Part shown: positions 1 to 11,913 of the stretch, piece by piece
How the letters are laid out: each line of letters starts with the position of its first letter
Position numbering within the stretch: the stretch's first letter is position 1
Source: Phaeodactylum tricornutum CCAP 1055/1
Lineage: Eukaryota; Bacillariophyta; Bacillariophyceae; Surirellales; Neidiaceae
NCBI RefSeq assembly: GCF_000150955.2
Contig: NC_011685.1
Coordinates: forward strand, 496,001-560,000
Reading direction: 5' to 3'
Length of the DNA stretch: 64,000 nt
Made by a program: the position numbers and the translations under genes
The notes under the pieces: generated by a model
Databases searched by the model: none
What the model was told of the DNA's origin: nothing
Seen by the model: only the letters and a program-made list of their open reading frames with translations

Positions 1-1799
1 TGCATTTATGGCGGCAGCGTTAAACGGGTTGGACATTTTGGCGGCGGATGCGCAGAATGCTTATCTAAACGCGGATTGTCGGGAAAGTGTGTATACCATT
101 GCGGGTCCGGAGTTTGGTGCAGCTAGACAGGGGCTTCGAGTGTTAATTATTCGAGCACTATATGGTTTAAAGAGTTCCGGCGCGGCGTGGCATGCGCACT
201 TAGCGCAAACAATGTCTGATTTGAAGTTTCGACCCTGCGTGGCGGATCCCGATGTTTGGTTGCGACCCGCTGTCAAAGGTAATGGGGACAAATACTATGA
301 ATATGTACTCATTTATGTTGATGACATTTTGGCAGTTTCAGAGAAGCCGGCTCGGATTATGGAAACGTTATCAGGTCTCTATAAGTTTAAAGAAGATCCG
401 AAGACCCGGAAGAAGTATGGTCCTCCCGATCGTTATTTGGGTGCTAACGTTGGAAAGTATAAATTGCCAGGAGCTACCAAAGAGCATTGGTATATGAGTT
501 CGGACGACTACGTGAAAGCTGCGGTAACTAATGTTGAAAATGAGCTTTTCAAAATTGGGCAGAGGTTTACCACGCGGTCGGGACACACGGTTATGTCGCA
601 ATCATACCGTCCGGAATTGGATGTATCACCAGTGTTGGGAGCGGAGAAGGCTAACTATTACGAAAATCTGATTGGAATCTTGCGATGGGCAGTTGAATTG
701 GGGCGGATCGATATCTTTGCGCAAGTGTCGATGCTGTCGCAATATCTCGCTCAGCCCAGGGAGGGACATTTGGATCAAATGTTTCACATATTTGGATATC
801 TGAAGGTACATGGACGATCTAAAGTTGTTTTTGACAATACGTTTATTTCGTGGAAAGACAAGTTTACTCAGTGTGATTGGCAGGATTTCTATCCCGATGC
901 GAAAGAACCGATTCCGGGTAATATGCCGGAGCCTCGTGGTAAGGAAGTTCAGTTGAATGCTTTTGTTGATGCCGATAATGCGGGCAATCAGGTGACGCGT
1001 CGTTCGAGAACGGGTGTTTTGATATTTGTGAATAAGGCAGCGGTGGTATGGTTTTCGAAGCGACAGAACACTGTGGAAACGTCTACGTTTGGTTCGGAAT
1101 TTGTTGCGATGAAGATTGCAACGGAACTATTGATTGGTTTGCGGTACAAACTTCGAATGATGGTTTTGCCTCTGGATGGACCGGCAAACGTTTTCGGGGA
1201 CAATAAATCAGTAGTTACCAATGCGTCGCGATCGAGTCGGTTTTGAAAAAGAAACATTTTAGCATTTGCTATCATCGTGTGAGAGAAGCGTGTGCGGCCA
1301 ACATCATTTGGATTGCTCATGAGAGTACCAAAACAAACTTAGTGGATTTGCTAACGAAGAATTTGGATGGTCATCGGATTCAAGAACTAGTTTCGAGGAT
1401 CTTGTATTGACTTTATTTGGGTCCCTTGCTTTGGAAGAAGCATCGTACATCCCACCATGCGGAATTGCATTACAAGAGTGGGTTTCTGTGAGCGTTGCTA
1501 CAACGTGGATATGATTTTTATGTTTGTTTTTAAAGACGGTTGTCGATTTGGTTGTTGATCATGGATTTGGTCGTGATCCCAGATGCTGGACGGATTGTTT
1601 GGTCACCTTATCATTCTGAGTTACGAATAATAATGTGAGGGGACTGACAGTGAGCAAATCCAGTGGTAGTGGATCTGGTGATGTGACATAGGTAGTATGT
1701 CGCAACCCCTATAATTTAACCTTGTGTTGCGTATCATCACGTCCTGTATGGAATGTACTGTAAATATGGACCTACGTATCCACTACGGTGAGATTAACA
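1..1799 (+). mobile_element. Ty1/copia (CoDi-like) retroelement fossil, 3' part
   Basis: The open frame at 8-1246 encodes the reverse transcriptase and RNase H part of a copia polyprotein. Visible marks are the RT active-site core YVDDI (residues about 102-106), the ALYGLKSSGAAWH segment before it, and the RNase H region with FVDADNAG and the SRTGVLIF stretch. Copia-like sequence continues to about 1410, followed by roughly 240 bp of untranslated sequence and a 149-bp LTR at 1651-1799. The 5' part (gag, protease, integrase) lies outside the window. The element is broken, with at least one break seen. Age looks young to moderate: the RT frame is long and open, and the LTR differs from a related solo copy at about 22.35 kb by only three substitutions. 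Confidence 0.9.
1651..1799 (+). repeat. LTR of the copia element (3' LTR)
   Basis: A 149-bp sequence starting TGAGCAAATCC and ending GATTAACA, lying downstream of the copia RNase H region. A copy of exactly the same length with three substitutions lies at 22347-22495. The TG...CA ends and position after pol fit a short copia LTR. Boundaries are set by where the two copies stop matching. Confidence 0.75.
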
Positions 1800-1934
1800 G
1801 ATTGTCAAGTTTGGGCCGTCTGCTGTAGCTCTACTACTCTCTAGCTAGAGGCTAGACTAGAGAAGCCCTTATATTGCGTTTGCCATACGTAAGTTTCACC
1901 GCCTGTTAACGTACATCTACTGAAACAGCGTGGT

Positions 1935-1955
1935 TCACAGTCACTGTCTCACAGT
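1935..1955. promoter_or_regulatory. TCACAGTCACTGTCTCACAGT motif cluster upstream of DUF6824 gene
   Basis: Three overlapping or adjacent copies of a TCACAGT/ACTGT-type motif sit about 30-50 bp before the first possible start of the gene at 1984 and 136 bp after the LTR ends. The same motif family recurs upstream of several other genes in this window. A promoter role is inference. Confidence 0.35.
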
Positions 1956-1983
1956 AAAAGTCAGTTATATTATGAGAAATTGA

Positions 1984-3675
1984 ATGGGCTGTGGGTTCGA
2001 ATTTGTATTTACGATTACAGTTCGTGCCTTGGTATCGGGCTCCCACGATTACACCCAGAGTTCTAAGAACGTGAGCACATCCGCCCCGAACTCTGTGTTG
2101 GTGCCCCAGAACAGTCACGCTAAAATCTCTAAAGTGAGTTTAGCACTAAAAGCAATTAACTGTTGGACCAGTCACTATTCCTTTCTTGTACTTCTACTGC
2201 TCAGCGAATTGATTTCTAAAGAGAATATGGTTTGTAGAAAAGTGAAAGTTGACGAGACTTTAAAAAAGGTCAATCTAGCGATGAACCGAGACTCTGCGCA
2301 GGGATCAGGTTTGTCAATGACCAGAGTCGGAGCTGACAGTGAAAATATGAAAAAAAAGGGTCGACTGCGACGGCAAAAAGCAACGAAGAGCTATTTACAG
2401 TTTTTGAAAGGGAAAGCGAACAAGCCTATTGCAATTATGACAAGACCTATTTGCCCTTCGGATTTAAGTGCCCCTTTGGAGGGGTTCAGAAGCGACGGAG
2501 AACGCCGATTGACGATTCCTTCCCAGCAGTTGCCTGATGGAATGGATATCGTGGTGGAAGATGATCTGATAAAAACGTCGCCGAGTGTTCACAGTAGACT
2601 GCTGGCTATCGTCTCAACTACTTTACGGGATCAGGCTAGTTCAACAATGTCAGATGGACTCGTAGATCAGTTGATTGAAGGTTTAGAAGACTTGGGATGC
2701 CGGTTTTTGCTTCCAACAAAGATAGCGGAAGCACAATTTCCGAGCAACAATGACTTGCTTTCAGAGGAAAAATTGTATCGTGAATTGGGATCAGGTAGCG
2801 CGGACACGAAGAGGCTTTTTCTTCGAAAGTATGTCACTATTGTAGCTTCGAGGTATAGCGCCAAGGTTACAAAACGGAAACGAGACGTCAACTCTTCTCA
2901 CAATCGGCCAACTCGTGCGATGGCTCCTGGCAAGAAGTCAAAGATACTTCCCGTTCCTACGGCAAAGGTAGACAATAGCGAGCTGGGTCAACATACCACC
3001 AATTTAGAGCTATCATCGCAAACAGCCGAACTTCAAAAAAAGTGTACCAAAGCTTCGGAATTTCTATCTCCACAAGTGAGCAAGAATGTGTCCCTGGCTA
3101 CCACCCCCCAATCAGGTCCCATAAAAACGCTCCATGACCACGATGTAGTCTTGGGACGAGGGAATGGCACCGCGGCGTTGGCTGGAAACATAAGATTCCG
3201 TAGCTTTGTTTGGGAATCAAAGGAAGCTTATAACCAGGCCTCAAGGTATGAAAAATCACCAGTCGCTTACCTTGTTATGAATCGTGTAAAAGCATTGGAC
3301 CCTCCTGGGCAATTTTTAGAAATGTGTTGTGATGGTACTTTCATCGTCGCGCCCTTTGAAAAAGCCTTTGAAAAGACATGCCAAGCTCTCAGAGAGAAAA
3401 AATGGCTTTCTGCTCCTTCACGAACTTACAAGCCGAAAGGAAACGGAGGAGGTGTACCCCAACCATCAAAATCCTCGGAAAAAGATGTGCACGATGAGCG
3501 TGGAAGGAAAGTTGGTGTGGGATCCCGTGTATCTGTCTTTTGGCCGTTGGACAATACGCACTACGCGGCAAGAGTCTGTGAAAGGGGGGAGCAAGGATGG
3601 CAATTGCTTTATGAAGAAGATGGAGAAAAGGAATGGTTGGACCTAAAAAACCACAGCTTTGTGGTTCTTAGTTAA
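1984..3675 (+). CDS. DUF6824 domain protein with C-terminal Tudor-like domain
   Basis: A 563-residue frame. Residues about 380-470 carry a DUF6824-type domain: the opening DHDVVLGRGNGTAALAGN matches the D-V-L-G-R-G-x-G-x...GN pattern of this family, and the later KALDPPGQFLE and ALREKKW segments fit its C-terminal half. DUF6824 is greatly expanded in diatoms and has no settled biochemical role; a nucleic-acid or chromatin role has been suggested only by context. The last 60 residues (from GVGSRVSVFWPLDNTHYAARV to the end) look like a Tudor/PWWP-type beta barrel, the usual reader of methylated Arg or Lys. The middle is basic and low in complexity, consistent with a nuclear protein. The first 80 residues look unlike the rest; the true start may be the Met at 2227 or 2281. 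The gene lies 185 bp after an LTR. Confident in the domain, not in the start. Confidence 0.8.
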   Translation: MGCGFEFVFTITVRALVSGSHDYTQSSKNVSTSAPNSVLVPQNSHAKISKVSLALKAINCWTSHYSFLVLLLLSELISKENMVCRKVKVDETLKKVNLAMNRDSAQGSGLSMTRVGADSENMKKKGRLRRQKATKSYLQFLKGKANKPIAIMTRPICPSDLSAPLEGFRSDGERRLTIPSQQLPDGMDIVVEDDLIKTSPSVHSRLLAIVSTTLRDQASSTMSDGLVDQLIEGLEDLGCRFLLPTKIAEAQFPSNNDLLSEEKLYRELGSGSADTKRLFLRKYVTIVASRYSAKVTKRKRDVNSSHNRPTRAMAPGKKSKILPVPTAKVDNSELGQHTTNLELSSQTAELQKKCTKASEFLSPQVSKNVSLATTPQSGPIKTLHDHDVVLGRGNGTAALAGNIRFRSFVWESKEAYNQASRYEKSPVAYLVMNRVKALDPPGQFLEMCCDGTFIVAPFEKAFEKTCQALREKKWLSAPSRTYKPKGNGGGVPQPSKSSEKDVHDERGRKVGVGSRVSVFWPLDNTHYAARVCERGEQGWQLLYEEDGEKEWLDLKNHSFVVLS

Positions 3676-6568
3676 AGATTTGAGATGACAGCTCACACAA
3701 ATTCTTTTACAGTCGTTTCGAACGGAAAGACTTTGATATGATTTAAACTGTTACAGTGTGTTGGAGCAAAAGAAAATTCATCTTTTTCAAAACAAAAAAA
3801 GGAAGAAAGTTTAGGAGCGAAGGATCAATTGACACATTGCAAAGTGACATTTTCTCGGAAACGCTCGAATTAGAGTAAATATTTCAAAATTGTTTCATAA
3901 TTTCTTGAAACCAAGCTCGCAATCGGCTTTGAACGAAAACTTAAAATAAGATCATTCGATACACTGCCAATTGCCGATTTCTTGGGGAAAGCACTCCAAT
4001 TATAGCACATGGGAAATGTTTGAACAATATCTTGCACACAGCATATGACTGAAGAAATCAGTCAGTAATGAGTAACTCGAAATTAATCACTTGAAAAAGA
4101 AATAATTCTGAAAATTCAACGAAGAAAGGATAAATATAAGCACGATACGGTTAGAAAGATTTGAATCAGAAAAAATTATTATTAAGAAATCATTACACAA
4201 AACATTTCGTTTTATGTAATGCCATCTCTCCTTCATTCACTTACGAAGCTGCCACAGAGGCTGGATAAACAATTATCTCCAACAATCACCACATTTCCAG
4301 TGTTCTCTCATCTGAAGATGCAATGAGAACATCAATTATTGTGTGAAAGTTCAAACAAAATACCTCAATAATTGCAATAGGAGAAATAGCATTAAAGAGA
4401 ATTTCCATGGACAAGTGAAGCTTACTTCCATGAAAATAAAAAAATTGCTTTTTACTAGAAAAATGCAAATGCAATTGATACTTTGCGGGTAGACAATAAG
4501 AATAGTTAACTAATTTGGTTAAGCTAGTTTGTAGGAAAGACTTCTGCTGAGCTTTGGCATAGGGGTTTTGAATGGATTTCAAGAACTTAGAATCCCTTTT
4601 TTCTCTTTAAAATTAGATTTAATCTCGTTTATAAGAAATGTTTCTGGTAAATCCATCGACAGTCCACGCTTGCATATTTCAAAGGATTTGATTTTCTGCT
4701 TATTGAGAACTAGTTGGATTCCAGTTCTGCTGAATATGCGAACGAATTGAGCAAAGAGTCGTTCGTTATTAGCAACAAAAGGATTGTGTCCAAATTTGAT
4801 CCGGTTATAAAAACCTGGATTGAATTCCAATTTTTTCATTATTCTTTGTCATCGCATTTAGATTTTTTACTTATCCTTTGTCAATGAAAATTTATCATTG
4901 GAAATGCCATACCTGCTCATTCTCTCCATCCTTCCTTCTTTTAGGAATTTGAGTGTATTAAGCTGCTGCAGAATGCAGTAAGCGGAAGAGAGTTTAAAGG
5001 AAATTTTTCTCACATCTGTTCGTCGAATACTTGGAAGTGAGAAAACAGATCCCCTCTCTGGAAAGACATTTCTTGGTCTCGTTGCGTGTTCACCTCTATA
5101 TTGCATCTTTTTTGTGGTTATTTATCTTTAGAAGCAGATAGTACATACTAGGCAGTAGGTTCTATGTTCTGTTGTCCGGTTTTTAAACAGCTTTTGCTCT
5201 CAATTCCATCGCCTTAGACCGAAAGTTCAAAGTTGTGAAGCTGCACTCTACCCCGGTAATAAAGAGAGGCTAAGCCTTGTCTTACAATCAAAAAGTAGAG
5301 ATATTATGAGGTTTCATTCGAAACGAGCCATCCCGTTCGTTTGTTGAGTTGGTCCTTCACTGATTGCTGATGTCGAAGTCGATTTATTCTGATAGTATCT
5401 ATTGAAGATTTGTTATTCCATTGTGTAGACTCCCGTTGAAAATTGTTGATACCCTTCACAAAATATCGTCGTTTTCCGCAATACATATCTTTACATTACA
5501 CTCGCATCAGGTCGATACAGCTTTATTTCGTTACGAATGATTTCAAGGTAAATTTATTAATTTTAAACATAGGGAAAATAGCATCATTGTCTTAATTATT
5601 AGTGCAATATATTTTTTATGATGCAAACAGGTACAGAGAATTCGCTAGCCTTGTAACATTATTCTAGGTTGACCCTAAATGTCTATGTTCACCAACTCAT
5701 ATTGTTTAAAAATAGGCACAGATGCTATGCGAGTAAGGTATGTTCTCTCCTTGAGGGAACGTTTATTGAGGCGATGTTGCATTGTCTCGTTAAAATGGCA
5801 ATAAATGAAAGAAAGCTTTACACATTTTACATTAATTAATGTTTCACAGTCAATCATAAACATTGGTTGCCTCGGAATTATCTTCATGCACGATCAAGAC
5901 ATCAAAGGCTGTGTGTATATGGAAATTGCAAGCTCGTACTACTTGGCGACCGTTGTTGATTTTCTTCTTATTTCTCGAATTAAACAGGTTTTCACATTTT
6001 CCAGAAGAGCTTCCAAGCTTACAGTTAATGTAAATGAACGCCCGATCACGGACTGTTAATAGTTAACTTCAAGAGAACAGCGTAGACTATATGATGATGT
6101 TTGCAAGTTCTGACTGCAGCAATGTCCCAGACTATTAATTGAGTTGAATAGCCTGCACCGCATGCTGCGGATATTGATTGACCCGAAGGCCTCTTTACTA
6201 TACCAGTCTTAAAAAGGTACCAATTGACAAGAGAGAGGTATTTGAAAGACTACATACTTCCGGACAAAAAGCATTGTTTTTGCTTTCACAAATTAAAAAC
6301 TTGCCAACAGTAGTAACACAAAACAACGAAGCGAAAACGCTAACTCTTGGTGAATGTCAGGGAATGTACTCTCACTTTCGCACAAAGATGCTTTAATTTC
6401 TGGTCAATTCTTCAAGCTTTGTCCATGCACCTTTTATGTCTACGAGCCTCGTGCTTTCAGGTTTTAATGGTTAGGATACTTGACCTCTACAATCACTGTT
6501 AATCTGCACTGTCTATTTCGTGGGCCTATCAAAACAACTGGGGTTACTCTTCAGAACAGTGGTAGATG
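3676..6568. other. AT-rich intergenic stretch, no convincing gene
   Basis: About 2.9 kb of markedly AT-rich DNA. Only short frames occur. A run of three abutting minus-strand frames at 4286-5106 (98, 86 and 79 codons, rich in Lys, Phe, Ile, Ser) is the only thing that stands out; I recognise no domain in it and do not call it a gene. No tRNA, rRNA or array was seen. It could be a decayed mobile element or plain intergenic DNA. Confidence 0.5.
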
Positions 6569-9500
6569 TTATTCAATTGCTACTACGCAGACACCGATGT
6601 TATCTGAGCTGCCCCGGACGAAAGATTCATGGACTAAAGCTTCTGCTGCACTCTGAAAGTTTCTATCCGAGTTGCCTTCTGCAACCACATCCGCTACAAT
6701 ATCAACCTTTGTACAAAGTGTTATATTTAGAGAACGGCGGTGAGCGTTTACCCATACACATCCGATTCAAGTCAGCGCCAGATGCAACGTACCGCTTCTT
6801 GATTCGAAATTCGATCCCAAAGTCCATCAGAGGCCAAGATCACGAAGCATGGAATCTTGGAAGAATATCCACACAAAGCCCTCATTTCTACCATAGAAAA
6901 AGGAAGAACATCAGGGACCTGGGAGAGAACGTCGGCGAGGTCGGCATCACCTATGGAACGAGTGACTACCAACGAACCACTAACACGGTCGACGTTTCCA
7001 ATTTTTGTAATGATTCCACCCCTACTTTCTACGGACTGCCGTTCTACCGGGTCAGACGCAACGTGGTCAGTAGTCAGTTGGATGCCGCGCAATGTGCCCG
7101 TTGTGTTTGAAGCCAGAACTGCCCTAGAGTCACCAAGGCTGGCTATAACGACAAAGTCTCTAATGTACATGACAGTGGCCGTTGTGCCACTTTGATCCAT
7201 AGCCCTGTAGGGAAGTTGCCGAATTGCTTGCAAAAGACTTCGATGGACATCCGCGAAGGCTTCTGTCAATATTGAGACGGCGAATTCTTTCCAGCCGCTA
7301 CCCTCTGTCTTCAATGTGGATAGTCTTCTTGACACTTCCTCATACAAGGTAGCGGCCACGAATTTGGATGCGGCGTTGCCCAAGTGTCCATCGAAAATAC
7401 CATAAAACTGCTCAGACGGCAAAAGGTGCACTGCATGAAAGTCTTCTATGAAGCGTCGTCGACCTTGAATGTCGCAATAGCCATTTTTAGAGTGAGTTGG
7501 TAGTAACGAGTGGGCGTTGATGCAGCTCGGCAAGGAGGTTTTATCATAACGGCAAAATTTCGCATGCTTTCTGTTTACAGCATGTTGGTGGCAGCTACCC
7601 CAATCGTGAAAAACTCTTCCGCACTGAGGGCAGAAGAATTCAGTTATTGAATCACTGAGCTTAAAGTCAAGGCGTGGATCGAGCATTAACGACTCCAAAG
7701 CGTTGTGTGACCCTATTGTTGCGTCTAGAGGCGGGTCCAGATTCCCAGAGAAGTAGGGATGACGGAGTGCTTCGTAGGGAGAAATCCGCTTAGTCGGATT
7801 CCATTCGAGAAGTTGCCAAATTAGGTGTAACAGTGTATCAGTCGAGGAGTCAAACCCAATTCCAAGAGGATCACGAGCTCGTAATGCAAAATGAAAATCG
7901 GATATTGTACAGGAGTCCTTCACCATAGCCGAGCTATGAAGCGGATCACCGCGACGAAGAGGCCAATCGTGCTGCGACTCAAGTGATGGATTGAAAATAC
8001 AAAATTGGGAAAGAGCTGCTCTGAAGTAGGTGTTAGAAGAAGTTTTGGACGAGGAGGCCGACAACAAAGCTATGCGAACGTACAAGTACAATGCATAATT
8101 TATCTCGCGGTCTGATGCTCCTTCTTTTCGCATTTTATGCGAAATGATTGCTTTGGTTCGTTGGTCGACACTGAAAACATTTGGAGTCCCCAAAAGCAAT
8201 TCTAGCGCAACAATCCCGATGCTCCATGAGTCGAAAGAAGGATCAATAATTGTTCCGTTGAAAAAGTTCTTAAAAACAGACTCTGGCGGGGAGTATTCAT
8301 CCGTTTGCTCGGCTCTACTTGGGCCTCTGGTGTAAAAATTTCGACCGGAGAAGTCATCCCATGCGCTGGAAAAATCTCCGAGCACGCACTTGACAGAAGG
8401 AAGAAACAAGTCGCTCAGCAAGAAGTTTTCCATGTCTAAGTCTGTAGTACACATGATGTTGCTTGGTTTGATATCACGATGTATTATACCGTTTTCATGT
8501 AGGAACGCAGCCGACCGTAGAACTTGACCAAGGACCATCCTCATAAGCTGCTTCCCTTTTATCGAAGAGCTTTGGTTGCAACTACCATCTGAGGAAGGGC
8601 TTCCACTTTTCTCGCAAACTCCTGACACGCTCAAACGAATATGTGTCCAAAGGCGCGAATGCTGATAGACAACATAATTTCCAACCAAGCTCCCTGTGTG
8701 AGCGCCGTGTAAGTAACAGGGAATGGACGAAATACAAGCGTGCAGCAAAACGGTCTCACCAGTGTATAGAAAGGACCTGAGTGACGCTCCCGCGTCTTTG
8801 AACACAATCCAAAGTTCTAGTCGACCGTCCTGCTCACGAAAGAAATGGTCGATGTATCTCGTAAATTGGTCAGCCGAGTCCTCACTTCGCTCCGCTAGCC
8901 AACTTCCGAAATAAACTTCTCTGAGACCAGCTTCCAGGATCCGGTATCCACGTTCAACCCGAAGTCTTTTAAACACGAGGTTATCCTTGCAACCAGTGGT
9001 TAGTCCCTGTCGACAACGGCGCTTGCCACGCCACACCTCCCCGTGAGACCCGCCAGCAAAAGCTGTTTCGTTGAAGTCGAATTCATCTTCTTTCGCTGCG
9101 TTTCGTTTCCTTTGATCCCTTGGCAGCCACCAGATCCACCAATCGTTTTCGCATGAACCAACTAGGCCCGTTTGGTCATCATTCGTGTCTCTACCCAGAG
9201 GGAGACCCACAGGAGTATAAGCAAAATCTGAAACATGTTTCACAGCAATTCCAAGCTCGAGATGCGCCAGTTCAATCAGCTCGTACTGCGCTTCTAGCCT
9301 AGTGTGGTGGACCACTTGGAGAAACATTCCAGGATAAGGCTCGAATACTTCTAGAGACTTTTCGCAGCCCGCTTTGCCAAAGCATGCTGAAAAGTCGGCC
9401 TCAAAATGGGGTAGCGAATAGGCCATTCGTCGGTGAGCCCGTCCTCTTCTTGTGGCGGAAACAAGGGTTTCAGTCTCCAAAAAAATGTGTCTTATGCGCC

Positions 9501-9789
9501 TCCGTCCAAGGCTAAATTTTGATTTTACCATATCCCAAAACAACCTTATTCTGGCAACAATCCCAAGGTTTCGCTCAACATGCAAACTGGCTTCGCCATT
9601 GGAAATCTCTACAGCCTTTTCGCTACATTCGTTCTCAAACGTCATTATTGCCGCATAGGAAGGGAGTACCATAAACCATAAAATTGCAATCAAATATATG
9701 CAAAGTGGTCGAATTCGCGTCTCACGGACAGTGAATGCCTTCATTTTCAAAACTATCTCACAATCGTACACTTGAGGCGTGCTAAACAA
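6569..9789 (-). CDS. Protein kinase / C2H2 zinc finger / PP2C phosphatase fusion
   Basis: Two exons: 9789-6793 and 6706-6569, with an 86-bp intron (donor GTACGT, acceptor ACAAAG). The intron joins NQEA to VDIVADVV and supplies the missing PP2C end with the metal motif RGSSDNIG. Product about 1044 residues. Order: hydrophobic signal-like segment at 26-48 (start could also be Met16, position 9744); kinase domain about 240-682 with glycine loop GGSHGEVWRG (246-255), Lys274, HRDIKPSN (437-444), DFS in place of DFG (472-474) and PPE (501-503); a C-x2-C-x12-H-x5-H finger at 720-741; PP2C from about 768 with EDFHAV, FDGHLGN (799-805) and SDGLWD. Both catalytic halves look intact. Family knowledge: Ser/Thr kinase and metal-dependent Ser/Thr phosphatase, so one chain could both add and remove phosphate. 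Partner and place are unknown; the N-terminal hydrophobic segment suggests membrane or secretory location. Confidence 0.9.
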
Positions 9790-10683
9790 CCATATTTCAC
9801 CGCTTCTCGTACTTCTTTAAGCTTCAAAATGATAGGTCGGCAAACTTGGTCTCGTCCACTAGGCGAGATTAGCAGCAGGAAGTATCTTCCAAATGGTTCA
9901 ACACATTTTTACTGTTGTAGAGATCAATTGTACAAATATTATGAGAATTACCGGCCATCGATTTTTCGCTGTCAAACACTAACAGCTTGTTTGCCACTGG
10001 CTGACTATGAGTAAATTCATGTGGTTGGTGGACTCCAAGAGTAACCCTACCAGTATACCCTATCAGGGTTCCTGACTATGACAGTGAAGTGAAGGGGAGC
10101 CAAAGGGCCTTCATGTCAGATTCCTTTCTTGACTGAAAGCAAAATGTTTTAGAGATGTGCCTTTGTTATCTAATTGCATGCAGTCTTCTTTGAGTTGATC
10201 ACCACCAAGGATAACTCTACCATTGCTGTGTTTGGAAAAGATCATGTCAATGCATCACCAACCTTCTGGACAAGTAGGAATTGTCCAAGTGTCATAAGGC
10301 CTCTATAAATACGGCAATATCATCAATTTATGGCACTGGTGCCAAATTAGAAAGCTGAAAATGCCCATAAATAATTTAGGATCACAACCTATCATTCAAC
10401 AGGGAAATGCAACTTTTTGATGCTTGTAGCCTTTTTTTTTGTAAGTAATAATGGGAATTTGTGTGGTCCTGGTCCATTATTTTTTCCCTGTATTGCTGAC
10501 ATGGCAAAACAAAAGACACCCTTTTAAATAAAGCATGAGCTTGAGTATGGTACCCCAAAAGTTCTGTCTGTGTCCTGTACTTTCTGTGTAGTTTTTGGTT
10601 GCAAAGAAAAAGTCGGGGGGAAACAAAAAAAAGACATGTTGTCTGTTGGCTAAAGTGCAACCATAGAGCTGTGTGCACACTAC
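9790..10683. other. Intergenic DNA between kinase fusion and transposase remnant
   Basis: About 0.9 kb with no supported gene. It contains one TGACAGTGA motif at 10079-10087 and may include the decayed 5' end of the transposase remnant that follows, but I could not read transposase motifs here. Confidence 0.4.
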
Positions 10684-11603
10684 ATGAAGGAAGATTCAGC
10701 CTGCAAACCTTCAAGTTCATTCTGGATTACACTCTTTGACATTGCTCAACAGGCATCAATCACATTTGTGGCTCTTCAGGGAAAACAAACTTGGTCCAGC
10801 AAAAAGAGTGCCTTTAGAGATTTTCTTCAAGAAGCTCAGAACTTTTCAAGGTGCACTCTCTGGATGGTGTCACTGAGCTGAACAGTAATCTAATGCAGTC
10901 AGCTAAAGAGAAATTTGGAGTTTCAACAGTTGCTGTATTTGAGTACTTCCAAGATTTGAGAAGTTTTGTGATGTACATGATAGCTGATACGGCCAATGAA
11001 ACAATGGAAGTTGTGAATGCCTCATTTGCATAATGAATAGCAAATTTTGTTGAACAGTTGATGGAAATAGTGGCTAAATGCAATGCAAAAAATGAAGCCA
11101 TCAAAGGTTTTCCCTGTGTTCTTCCTTGCTCAATGGAAATTTGTGGAGCCTTCTTTGCTGACCTTCTGTCTGTGCATCATTTGGGGTTGCGATGAAACTT
11201 TTTCTGAAGATATGCGGGAAGATATGGAAGATCAGTTTTGTCAGCTCACAATTGCATACAGCCAGGAAGCAGAGCTAAAAGAGATTCTTGACTCCTGGGC
11301 TGAGAGACCTCATTTGACAAAGGATGTTTTACCATCAAAGATCATTTCCTGTTATTGCACAGTTTTGCGGGAAGGATGGCTACTGTTTTTCCTGGAACAA
11401 GTACTGTTGAATCAGATTTTTATGTGCTGAAATATTCTAAGGATGAGTTCTGCTCAAACACTACTGATTTCTCTCTTGAAGGCCTAAGCAATTCAAAGCT
11501 TTGGACTCAAACACTAGTTAAACTCTGCACAACATATATAACATATCATAGACAGAGCATACACCAAGCATTGGATTATTTTCTAATTGTTAATTTTACT
11601 TAA
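10684..11603 (+). pseudogene. hAT-like DNA transposase remnant
   Basis: Successive plus-strand frames (10684-10881, 10851-11033, 11083-11430, 11355-11603) read as pieces of one transposase, so the copy carries several frameshifts or stops. The last piece has FAGRMATVFPGTSTVESDF followed by YSKDEF and TDFSLEGLSNSKLW, which fits the C-terminal dimerisation region of a hAT-like transposase group common in oomycetes and diatoms (pattern ATVFPxTxxVESDF...TDFSLEG from memory of the family). The first piece (FDIAQQASITFVALQGK) fits an RNase H-like mid region. DDE residues and terminal inverted repeats could not be located. Base use differs from the flanking host genes. The copy is non-functional. 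Confidence 0.65.
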
Positions 11604-11913
11604 AAAGCCGCTTCGCGCTCACTAAAAAGTACTTATTGTCTGCAATTTTCAGATCTGACCGAAATAGCTTTTCATAGCGGTTTTTCTCAATAAAATACTG
11701 TGAGCCCCTACTACCCATTTCAAGAAAAAGGGTTCATGTGAAGGCAGTACAGCGTTTGGATGACATGCCCCAATGCAGTAGAAACGGTATGAATAATAGA
11801 ATCATTCACTCAAAGGACGATATTGCGAATTAACGGAAACCACCTTGCAGCCAGTATCTTTTGTCTTGTTTTCCATCTACCCAATCCCACCTCCAACGAA
11901 TTAAGACTACACT
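11604..11913. other. Short intergenic region before CHI-like gene
   Basis: About 310 bp between the transposase remnant and the next start codon; holds the presumed promoter of the CHI-like gene. No clear TATA box or motif was recognised. Confidence 0.4.

Noticed and set aside
6520-7110. 196-codon plus-strand frame
   Set aside because: Antisense to the PP2C part of the kinase fusion, which has clear motifs.
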